64,000 nucleotides of DNA from contig NC_068567.1 of assembly GCF_025698545.1 (NCBI RefSeq), forward strand, positions 60,207,371 to 60,271,370. The letters are read 5' to 3'. The notes below the pieces were generated by a model. The model searched no databases. It was not told the origin of the DNA and saw nothing but the letters and a program-made list of their open reading frames with translations. The translations under genes and the position numbers were made by a program. The first letter of the stretch is position 1. Every line of letters begins with the position of its first letter. This stretch comes from Gossypium raimondii (lineage: Eukaryota > Streptophyta > Magnoliopsida > Malvales > Malvaceae). This document shows, piece by piece, positions 38,166 through 47,416 of this stretch.

Positions 38166-38929
38166 CAGTTAGAATCGGATTAAATTGGCTGATTGAATCG
38201 AAAATGATTGGTTTAAGTGGTTCAATCGGTACATTAAAATTGAAAAAATATTGAATCGACAAAAAATATCAAACTAGATAAAAATAATTAAAAAATATTT
38301 GAACTGAATTTAAGTTAGTTTAAATATTGAAATTTGTTGTTATGATTTTTAAAATGAATGTGTATATTTTTATTATTATTTACTTGTGTGTGTGTGTGTG
38401 TTTTTTTTTCTAATTTTTTTGAATGTTTCTAAAAATTTTTAGAATTTGTTATTTCTATAATGGATGAGCTATAAAACGATAGTATGACCAGTTCAAGCAC
38501 AAACCCGATTCTAACAACATTGATTTCACATTGTTTGAATTATTTGTGCTCTTTGTCCAATTTTACTCTGATTTGAGGCTAAATGTACCATCTAATCATA
38601 CTACATGTTGATTCTGAATATAGTTCTTTAGATTGTATTATTTGTAATTGCAAATGTGATTGTAGGTGCATAATTGTGATATTTTGTATATAGATTTTTG
38701 TCCAAAGTTATTACAATATTCTAGATTATATTTTATTTAAATTTTGTAATGATCAATTTCCTTCATAATTTGTTATTTCCAATTAGTATTTGGAAATTTT
38801 TTTTATATTGTTATGGATATATTGTTTTTTTTTGTAAATAAAATAATATTAAGTGATTACAAAAACAATCACGAAATCAAAAACTCATAATATCCTTCTG
38901 AACTAGCTCCCACACAGAATATGGGGGTT

Positions 38930-39175
38930 TTATAAACACCTGGATACCTGTGAAACCTGTAGCAGCATGCTTGGCCATAAAATCCGCAACTGCATTATGA
39001 GCTCTAGGAAATGACAGATACAAATCCTCCAATTCTTTTGTATCAACTTATGAATAACCCGCAGTTCCATAAAATGACTATCAACAGTTTCTTCAACCAA
39101 AATTGTTTCTACCAAAAGGACATTATCACATTTAAGTTCAACCTGAACACATTCCTTATCTCGATACAAGAGTGA
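38930..39175 (-). pseudogene. LINE RNase H-like relic
   Basis: The minus strand encodes VQVELKCDNVLLVETI, then, past a frame change, words matching NAVADFMAKHAA, the end of the plant RVT_3 RNase H-like domain found at the C-terminus of L1-type LINEs. Only a fragment remains, with frame changes, and no upstream reverse transcriptase is visible. Confidence 0.6.
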
Positions 39176-39194
39176 CCATGATTCTCAAAACTAA

Positions 39195-39339
39195 GGGTGG
39201 GTTTGGATGGGCGATTGGGTGCGGTGCGTTTAGCTTACTTTTTGTCTCACGCTACAGTATCGTTACAGTATCTAATCTCACCGCCACCGCTGTTTTTACA
39301 CTAACCGCAGGTAAACGCACCGCCCATCCAAACTCACCC
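39195..39339. mobile_element. Tourist-like MITE, 145 bp
   Basis: TIRs GGGTGGGTTTGGATGGGCG and its near-complement at the right end (GCCCATCCAAACTCACCC), flanked by TAA (39192-39194 and 39340-39342), the target type of PIF/Harbinger elements. The whole unit folds back. A second copy is at 40108. Confidence 0.85.
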
Positions 39340-40107
39340 TAAGACATATAATAATTCAAATTTCAAAACATTAGGTTAATATAAAATAAATGAAATTAAT
39401 TTGGAAGGCATGGGTTGGTCCCAATTTCCCAAATATATATCTTATAGAAATTAAAATTACTTGAGTAAGCAAAATTGCTTCTTCTTCTTTTTTTAATTTG
39501 AAATCGTGATGGGTGATGTTATCGGACTACAACAATGATAATTAAATTTAATAAAAAACAAAGAACATTGGTTAAATCACAAATAAACTTTTTAGTACAT
39601 GTAAAACTTTTTAGATTATTTTCAATAAAAATTTAGATTATGAAAGTTAATTAATAAAATATTACGAGTTAGATTCGGTTCGATTAAATTTTAAAAATTT
39701 TAAATCATTCATTATAATTTGGTTCGATTTTTAAAAAATTTATTCTAATTTTGACTTTTGGGCTTTAAATTTTTTTATACTAGTCCATTTTGTATCAACT
39801 ATTGATCTTCTAGTTGCATATTTTTATGTTCATTAAACTATTTATTTAATAATATTTAATAGAAATTTTAATGAATTTTATATACAAAGTATTGGGACCA
39901 AAGTTCTTCTCCAATATGATAATGTTAATTAATATTCCCAACAAAAGTTATGAGTTGAAATCTAACTCTACCTTCCTCCCAAGAGTTTTCAAAAATAAAA
40001 AGGTCAAAAATGAGGAGCAAGTATTTATAATTTTTCTATCTATTTACTTATATTATAATGAAATCACCAATTAAAAAAATTAAGTTAAATAAAAATCAGA
40101 ACATTAA

Positions 40108-40257
40108 GGGTGAGTTTGGATGAGCGACTGGATGCGGTGCGGTTCGTTTAGCTTACTTTTTGTCTCACGCTATAGTATTGCTACAGCATCTAATCTCACT
40201 GACACCGTTGTTTTTATACTAACCGTAGGTAAACACACCGTCCATCCAAACCCACCC
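40108..40257. mobile_element. Tourist-like MITE, second copy, 150 bp
   Basis: TIRs GGGTGAGTTTGGATGAGCG and TCCATCCAAACCCACCC with TAA target duplications (40105-40107, 40258-40260). Same orientation and core (TTTAGCTTACTTTTTGTCTC) as the copy 900 bp upstream. Confidence 0.85.
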
Positions 40258-40268
40258 TAAGTTAACTA

Positions 40269-40381
40269 TGATACCATAAACTAATCGAGTCTTAACTTGA
40301 TTGACATCGATACTATTGTTGATGTACATATTTAAGGACTGAGGATGGTCTAAGATAATTCTAGATATTGTATCAAAAAAT
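40269..40381 (+). mobile_element. tRNA-derived SINE copy, B box lost
   Basis: GAGTCTTAACTTGATTGACATC (A-box region), then TATTTAAGGACTGAGGATGG and the 3' end AATTCTAGATATTGTATCAAA. Shorter than the neighbour at 40497 because the B-box part is missing. Confidence 0.55.
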
Positions 40382-40496
40382 ATCATAAATAAAACTAATA
40401 TGAACAAACACAATTCAAACATAATATGAAATTATTAAAATTTATACAACAAAAAGAATCATTAATGATCAAATATAATATATCGATGGAATTGCT

Positions 40497-40633
40497 TATT
40501 GAGTCTTAGTTCAGTTGGGATCGGTATTATTGTTAGTGCAGGAGGACATGGGTTCGAGTGCACTAAAACGCATTATCCTCTTATTTAAGGGTTGAGGAGG
40601 AATTATAGATAATTTTAGACATTATATAAAAAT
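40497..40633 (+). mobile_element. tRNA-derived SINE, best-preserved copy
   Basis: A box TCTTAGTTCAGTTGGGAT, B box GGGTTCGAGTGC about 45 bases on, tRNA-unrelated body TTATTTAAGGGTTGAGGAGG, and an A-rich end after TTTTAGACATTATATAAA. The spacing of the boxes fits a pol III promoter of tRNA origin. Confidence 0.7.
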
Positions 40634-41428
40634 AGAAAAAATCAGAAATCGTGATACTACACTTTTACGTAAATATTATTAATTATATATATATATATAT
40701 TAAAATTATATTGCGTTTACGGGAAATAAGAGGCGAGTTTTGTCATGTTTATCTTTACGCGCATTGGACACGGAATATTGGCTTAATTTGTAAAGCTGAG
40801 TGACAAATTTTATATTATTATATAATTATATTTTTCATTTATTATATTACAGAATGGGCTGTAATATCCATCACCAAGCACATGCTGTCGCAGCACTTTG
40901 AACTTTATAAGCTGAATTTCAAAATGGGGGAAGCCTACCAAAGTATTTATCATCTTAGTCTATAAACAGAAATAATTAACAGAATGATTGTTCAACATTA
41001 ATTTCAATGATTTATTGTTTTTTATTATTTTTATAAACAATGATTCTTGTTAACTCATGTTTTATTAGTTTTTTTAAATTATAGAATCATAATTGTAAGT
41101 ATAAGCTAAAATATATACAATTATTAATTTGTATATTCGTGTGATGCGCAAATTAATTATGCGTTATGAAATTAGTTAAAATAAATTTTAAGTTTCTTTT
41201 TAATTTATAAAATATTTTTAATGCAATGCCTAAATCACTCATAACCTTTACATTTATAAATCGGGGATTATATGATACCAATGAACTAAAATTCAATTAG
41301 TTATAAAATGTGGTTTGGAGAAATAATTTTTAAAAGATTTTACAAAATATATTTAATTTAGTCTTGTTGTTGAACATTAATTTCAATTTCTTGTTTTTTA
41401 TTATAGAAAAATGACTTTTTTTATAATT

Positions 41429-42266
41429 TTTTTGATACAGTGCCTAGAACTACCTAGACACATCCATGGGTGGGCCATGACCACCCGACGGCCCGCCCGA
41501 ATTATGGGAGGGTTTGGGTAAAAATATAGGCCCAAAATATGGGCTTGGGCAAAAAAAGAAGCCCATTTAGAAAATGGGCCGGGCCTCGGGCAGAAATTTT
41601 TTTACCCGGGCCCGGCCCGGCCCAAAAATATATTAAATATATATTTTTATGTTTAAAATATACTAGTTTAAGTTTTTTATGTTTTAAGTTTTTTATGTTT
41701 AATATATATATATATATATATATTTTATGTTTAAGTTTTTAAAAAATATATTTTTTTTATGTAACAAAATATCCTGCACATGTATTAATATTGGTTGGTT
41801 TTAAGATAAAAAAATGTAAACTTATTTGTTTACAAAAATATTTGATAATACAAAAATGTAAACTAATCAAATGTTAGATTTTGTTACAACAATTAATACA
41901 ATTAACAATTAATAATTTGATAATTTTACTAACAATTAATTTTAATAACAATTAGTTTTAATTTTATCAAAAAAATAATTTTAATTAAAACGGGCCGGGA
42001 CGGGCCGGGCTCGGGCCCCATATTATTTTCCCGAGCCGGGCCTAGACAAAATCTCGGGCCCATATTTCGGGCCGGGCCGGGCCCGGGCCTAGGAAGCGGG
42101 CTGAAATTTTTTTCTGGGCCCGGCCCTGCCCATGGACAGGTCTAGAACTACCCATAATACTTATTTTATCCTTTAAATGGGAGGGAAAAAAACGCGCTTC
42201 AACGCATTCAAATTCAAGTCCTCCTACATCAATAAAAATGTCAATCCCAACCAAACAATACTCAAT
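41429..42266 (-). mobile_element. SINE interrupted by a hAT-like element
   Basis: The 3' end of the SINE (on minus) lies at 41429-41454 and the body and head at 42145-42266, with the 8-bp duplication GAACTACC at the break. The body carries the GGATAAAATAAG region, a B-box-like TTGAATTTGAATGC and a worn A box. It dates the SINE before the hAT insertion. Confidence 0.75.
41455..42144. mobile_element. hAT-like non-autonomous element, 690 bp, exact 8-bp TSD
   Basis: Ends TAGACACATCCATGGGTGGG and the inverted CCTGCCCATGGACAGGTCTA. Flanks GAACTACC at 41447-41454 and 42145-42152 are identical. The interior has GC-rich arms with GGGCCGGGC-type words and an AT-rich middle with a TA run. The exact duplication and well-kept TIRs suggest a fairly young insertion. 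No transposase frame. An older relative is at 31.2 kb. Confidence 0.88.
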
Positions 42267-42369
42267 CGACAAAAGAAAAAAAAAATCTTGTTAACTAATG
42301 TTTTTTCTTTTTGGTACAAGAAGAATGAATGAACCATAACTACACTAAGCGATGTCAAATCATTCAAGA

Positions 42370-42660
42370 ATAGTCATCATGCAGTAATTGAAGCACTTCA
42401 TCTGGCGGTTGCATGAAAATATAACCTAATGGTATTGAGAACGCTATTGAAGCCAAACCATCAGCAACCCTAGTGCGCTCTCTGAAGATATTTGCAATCC
42501 TAACCATCTAAGGAAGTTGGAGTAGGTTCTTGATGGCTCGATTTACAGCAGAATATTGCTGATCCATTTCAGTTGCTTGAATTACTTGGATCGCTTCAAT
42601 ACTATCCATCTCAAAGATTACTAGTTCAAGCCCAAAATTCGAGGCTAATTGGAGACCTTG
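42370..42660 (-). pseudogene. LINE RNase H-like relic
   Basis: The minus strand reads LELVIFEMDSIEAIQVIQ then, after an internal stop, ERTRVADGLASIAF, matching the plant RVT_3 RNase H-like domain (EMDS catalytic region and the VADGLA end). Fragment only. Confidence 0.6.
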
Positions 42661-43108
42661 TTAACTGATGTTTAATTAGTCTTTTGTTTTAACTACAGAA
42701 ACAATAATTTCATTTAAGTATACCATTATAATTGCAAGTTAAAACATATACAATTAATAAATTATTTCTTTTCACTAATTATTTATGATAATAGCACTAG
42801 ACACTAAAAAACTTAGCGGATACTCCCCATCTTGTAATTCCCGCCAAAGAGTAAAAGACAATCCTTCACAACTTTAACAAGAGAGAAAAAAATAGAATTG
42901 TTAAACAAATTGTTCTTTTGAAAATATCCAGTATATAATAATATTCACTTTGCCTTATTTCTTCACAGTTCACACAGAGTCTTCTCTCTTCAAAAAAGTT
43001 TTCCCCAGAGAGTGAAAAGGATCAAAAAAATCTTCTACTCAAAGAAAAGAAAAGAGAGAAAGATCTTCCTTAGCGAAACTATTTGCAGGAAAATCACATA
43101 GAAAAACG

Positions 43109-44228
43109 ATGAGTTATTACAACCAACAACAGCCTCCAGTTGGTGTTCCTCCTCCTCAAGGTCAAAACTTGGTTTTTCGCTTATTTTCTGAGATTTTTTT
43201 TTGCTTGTTTGTTTGTTTAGCATATAGATTTACATATTTGCCTTTTTTGTTTTGCATTGCGATCGAATAGATCCGGTCATCTAACGGATCTGATTTTCTT
43301 TTTTCTTTTTGGTGTTTGAAATTAATAGGTTATCCACCGGAAGGATATCCGAAGGATGCTTATCCACCACCGGGATATCCTCCACAAGGATATCCTCAAG
43401 GTTATCCTCCTCAAGGATATCCTCCTCCTTACGCCCCTCAATATCCTGCTCAGCCTCCTCCTCAGCAACAGCAAAGTACTGGTTTCTTAGAAGGCTGGTA
43501 AGTCCCCTCTCCCTCATTCTCTACACGACTTTAGGGTTTCCCTTGCATGTACGAGTATTTCTACCGTATACTGAATCGTATGTCAGATCCACGAAATCTT
43601 TAACTTAATTCCACTCGGCGCCTGTGAAAAAATCGTTTTCGTCAAAATCGCCGAGAAAAATGGCATTCGGTCATAGCTTTTCGCATGATCAGTCAGTTCT
43701 TCATATTTTCTGTCAATGTTCCGAAAATACCTCTACACTTTTTGGTTCAGTCTCCGGTGTTCGATGCTGCAAGGGGTGTTTCGGTCATATAATTATTTTC
43801 ACCTTTTTTTTTCTTTCAAATTTCCTATAATTTCAAAGTTTTCGACAAAATTTGAGATTCAATCCTCTTATTTTTTAATTTAAAAATCATTGTAAGTATT
43901 TCTCGTTAACATGCTGATTAGGATGTACAGACTATTAAAATATAAGGACTAAATCATAAATTTGAAAGAAGTAAAAGAATTAGCAGCATATTTTAACCTA
44001 AATTAACAAAGTCAAGCAAATCATGGATGTTAAAATCTATCAATTGCATTCTAGAAACATAATGCTTTCAAAATCATTGAATGAAAAACAAAATCATGTG
44101 GAAACAGAACTGGAAAGAGAAATAGACAAAAGACATTCTTTTGCTAAATTAATACCTGATGATTGAATTGATCGTTGTGCAGTTTGGCTGCTCTGTGCTG
44201 TTGTTGCCTGCTGGATGCTTGCTTTTGA
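43109..44228 (+). CDS. CYSTM (cysteine-rich transmembrane module) peptide, 3 exons
   Basis: Small tail-anchored protein of the CYSTM family, members of which are linked to stress tolerance or signalling at the plasma membrane; the role of this one is unknown. Exons 43109-43160, 43329-43497, 44183-44228, with phases +1 and +2 matching, 267 nt, 88 aa. The N-terminus is MSYYNQQQPPVGVPPP. Exon 2 encodes a Pro/Gly/Tyr-rich repeat of GYPP(Q/E)GYP units ending in a Gln run and GFLEG. Exon 3 adds the CYSTM core CLAALCCCCLLDACF and the stop two codons later than the Asp, as in typical members. The last exon is only 46 bases and would be missed by length filters. The splice site TG|GTAAGT and acceptor GTGCAG restore a Cys codon. 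Intron 2 is 685 bases. No defect seen. Confidence 0.9.
43880..43998. mobile_element. Right-end relic of the Mutator-like MITE, inside the CYSTM intron
   Basis: Ends AGCAGCATATTTTAACC, matching the terminal repeat of the family at 45648-45972; the left part is lost or worn. It lies inside intron 2 of the CYSTM gene. Confidence 0.4.
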
Positions 44229-44924
44229 GAATCCAACTCTGCCAAAAGCCTCAAATGTTGAAAAATCAAATGTTCTTACCGTCTCGCCTTTTTTTATTAT
44301 TATTTTCTTTAAATAATTAAATTGGACCTTTGTTTGGAATTAAACTAAACTTTTGTTATATTTAATATTAATTCCTAGTTCATAGTTTTTATCTGTATGC
44401 ATATTTGTTCTGCCGTTACTCTTCCTAGTAAAGGAATATTTAAATTGGACAGTGATTGGCATCTTTTGCTCTGCCCGTTGCTCTTCCCAGTAAAGGAATA
44501 TTTAAATTATTTATTTTATTATTAAATTAATTATTTTAATTTTATATTATTAAGAAAAATCAAATAAAATTTAAGTTTTAAAGAGTTCGAGTTAATGTTA
44601 CGAAATGGTTTTAAAATATTAAAATATTATTTTAAATAATTATTGTTATAAATTATTTTACCTTTTTATATATAAAATAATTTAAACCTACAATAAATGC
44701 GAAATCTAAAATGAATTCTAAAATTTTAATTAATCAAATTTTCATTTAAATTTCAATAATTTTTTTATAAATATAGATTTTCATACTTTTTGCAGCCCAT
44801 TGTGGTATGTTTTATAATATAGTATTAGCTTCTAAGGTCTTGGCTTAAACTATATCTCCAATGTTTAATTCAAAAATAATTAAATGAAAAAATATATAAA
44901 AAATCATAATTGGTTGAAACAACT

Positions 44925-45045
44925 TATAATATTTTTCAATCCATAAATAGGAAGATAATGAGTTTTAACACACTGAAACTCATATCCTCTTATAATGACA
45001 ATGTTTATGTCAATTGAGCTAAGACACAATCGATACGAATTCTCT
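44925..45045 (-). mobile_element. tRNA-derived SINE copy
   Basis: On minus: ATCGATTGTGTCTTAGCTCA (A box), AGGATATGAGTTTCAGTGTG (B-box region, worn), then the TTCCTATTTATGGATTG body. Same order as the copy at 40497. Confidence 0.55.
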
Positions 45046-45305
45046 ATTTTCTATTACATTATATTAATTAAATCATTACTTTTCGATACAATTGATCAGT
45101 CCAATTTTATTTTGATTGAACTCATTTGATTGCTATCAATATAGTTGTAGGCATTTTATTAAAAAAATTAGATTACGCGAAAAGTAGTTACCAACTTATT
45201 TACTTCGTTGCTATTAATATAATTATATTGCTTCATCGTAATTAATTTGAATTTTTAAAATTATTTATTTCATAATTTTAATCGTATTAGTACAATATTT
45301 TAATT

Positions 45306-45617
45306 AAATGTAGAGTAAAGTATTTGTACTTTTGTTCTGAGGAATTTATTTTAAAATTTAAGTCCAAGTGTCAATATTGTTTTTTTTTGTTAAATTGGTT
45401 GGTGTGACATTTAAAGAAAAACTCATTTGGTAGCAATTTATCTGGGAAAATGATGTTGTAATGAACCTGGATTTAACAAAAATAATTTTAACAGTGTTAA
45501 TAATTAGGCTTGAATTTAAAAATCTGAAAAGTAAATGGACTAAATTCCTAAAAATAAAAATGCAATGACTAAATTTCAAACTTACTAAGAATACAAGGAC
45601 TTATGACATGTTTTAAC
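45306..45617. mobile_element. Mutator-like MITE, older copy
   Basis: The right terminus GGACTTATGACATGTTTTAACC and interior (AAAAACTCATTTGGTAGCAA) match the next copy. The left end is worn, and I see no target duplication. Confidence 0.5.
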
Positions 45618-45647
45618 CAAAAGATTTTGTTTAAATTATTCAGAAAA

Positions 45648-45972
45648 GGTTACAATATGCCATAAATTCTTATACTTTTCACTGATTTAGAATTTAGTCC
45701 TTTTAGTTTTATTTCCGTGGTTTAGTATATTTACTTCTCAAATTTCAAAATTCAGTCCAATTGTTAACGTTATTAATTTTGTTAGTGTAACATTTTGAAA
45801 TTAAAAAGAAACACTCATTTGGTGGCAATGTAACTAAAAAAATGACGTTTTATAATGAGCCTGGTAACAGTGTTATTATTTGGACCTAAATTTCAAAATT
45901 TGAAAAGTATAGATACTAAATTCCAAATTCTAAATTTGTAAAGAGTATAGGGACTCATGGCATATTTTAACC
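45648..45972. mobile_element. Mutator-like MITE, complete copy with 9-bp TSD
   Basis: The left end GGTTACAATATGCCATAAAT and the right end TCATGGCATATTTTAACC are inverted repeats. Flanks TTCAGAAAA (45639-45647) and TTCAAAAAA (45973-45981) match at eight of nine bases, the duplication length of Mutator-like elements. 325 bp, no coding frame. Relatives end at 22455, 43998 and 45617, and one starts at 55161. Confidence 0.72.
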
Positions 45973-46607
45973 TTCAAAAAAGAAAAACTAAAAGATGTTT
46001 ATGTAGATTGAATGGAGCTAAGTGGAAGAGGTTGAAGTTGAGATTGAAGGCTCTAGGTGGACCATTAGGAGATCTGGAAGAAAACGATGAGTTATATAAG
46101 CATTAGAATTTGTACTCCGAAACACTCTCCAATGAAAATGAAGAAGTTAAGATATTCTAGATAGAATAACAACAAAGCAGAGATAAAAATAAAACTTCAT
46201 TTGAATTGTTATTCACTCATTTGGGTTTGGTGCACGAGAATTGACTAATAACTCGTCTTTAACAACCTTAAAAGGAAAATGTGTAAGCTTAGTAGTGGGT
46301 TAGTCCTAACCGACCATAATGGACGAAGCTAGAAACTTTTTTTGGTTCAGAGAACTTAAATTAAATTATAAACTTTTTAAATGAATCAAATGCAATTTTA
46401 CTAATATAAATTTTAAAGGGACTACAATGAAATTTCACCATTTTCCCACGACCCTCGTCCCTACCTGCCATAATTTATGCAAAATTATTTATTATCTTGA
46501 TTAGGAAAAAAAGGGTAATTTTTTTCCCTTAATTTCTAAAAAGCTACTAAATCTTGTTACTCTTTGTTAGTAAAGGTCAAAATTCCGAAGCCGCCAAAGT
46601 CGTTGGA

Positions 46608-46720
46608 CACGTGTCAATAACATATTCATTTCAGGGATCACATCCTACTTCCACACGTGACACGAGTAAACCCTAATCTTATTTCAGAAACAAAAAGGGG
46701 GAAAAAAATAGAAACCCTAA
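46608..46720 (+). promoter_or_regulatory. G-boxes and two teloboxes upstream of the TRB1-type gene
   Basis: Two CACGTG G-box cores lie at 46608-46613 (GGACACGTGTCA) and 46654-46659 (CACACGTGACA). Two telobox motifs AAACCCTAA are at 46668-46676 and 46712-46720. Teloboxes near the start site are typical of plant translation and cell-cycle genes and are the known binding motif of TRB proteins, so self-regulation is conceivable. The motifs are seen; occupancy is inferred. Confidence 0.65.
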
Positions 46721-46917
46721 CAAATTTTTCCGCCAGAAAATCACAGCGTCCCATTGAATCGCCGTGAAATCTCCTGTAGCATAGCATCGCCATAGTAGAA
46801 AAAAACAATTGAATTTAATTTCTTCTTTAATTCTCTTTTTCTTTTCGGTCTTTTTAAGAAAAATAGCAGTTCTTCGACTTCCGATCTCCGATTCAATCAC
46901 CCACAAAATTATATCAT

Positions 46918-47374
46918 AAGGTAATTGTTCTTCTTTCCCCCCTCTTTGTCTGTGCGCATCTGGTAATTTCATTTTTTTATATGTTAATCTGCGTTTTAAT
47001 TTCGTTCGTGTTTCGATTGTTTCAAATCTGCTTTTTAATTTTGCTTAATTGTCTTTCTGTCTGTATGCTATTCCTATTAATAATCTTTAGAAATCAGATG
47101 GGTGAAATTATGTCATTTTTTCGCTTTGTTAGTTGATAAAGGGGCATTTCTTTATTGAAATAGTTTTAATTTTATGATGATGGTCATTTCTTGGAATCAT
47201 GTAGTGTTGATTTGTTATTCATGTGATCCTCGATTAGGAATTAGCTAAATTTACCCAATTATAACAGAATATTGATGATAATTGTTTCAATATTTATTCT
47301 ATGGAAGAATGATGCTTGAAATCTCTTTTTCGTTGATTTTATCTGCTAATATTGAGGGAAATGACTTTTGCAGC
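46918..47374 (+). other. Probable 5' UTR intron of the TRB1-type gene
   Basis: ATAAG|GTAATTG near 46918 could be the donor and TTTTGCAG|CTTCTTG near 47373 the acceptor. The T-rich DNA between has no start codon in frame with the gene. Inferred from splice signals only; transcripts would decide. Confidence 0.45.
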
Positions 47375-47416
47375 TTCTTGAATTTGAAGGATTTTTTCCC
47401 CTTTGTGTTCCTTTAA

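Larger units (their letters stand above)
44229..46560. other. Intergenic DNA between CYSTM and TRB1 genes
   Basis: Holds the SINE and two Mutator-like MITEs listed separately. The rest is AT-rich. Two direct words near 44418 and 44486 (CTCTTCCYAGTAAAGGAATA, about 68 bp apart) show a small local duplication. No gene seen. Confidence 0.45.
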
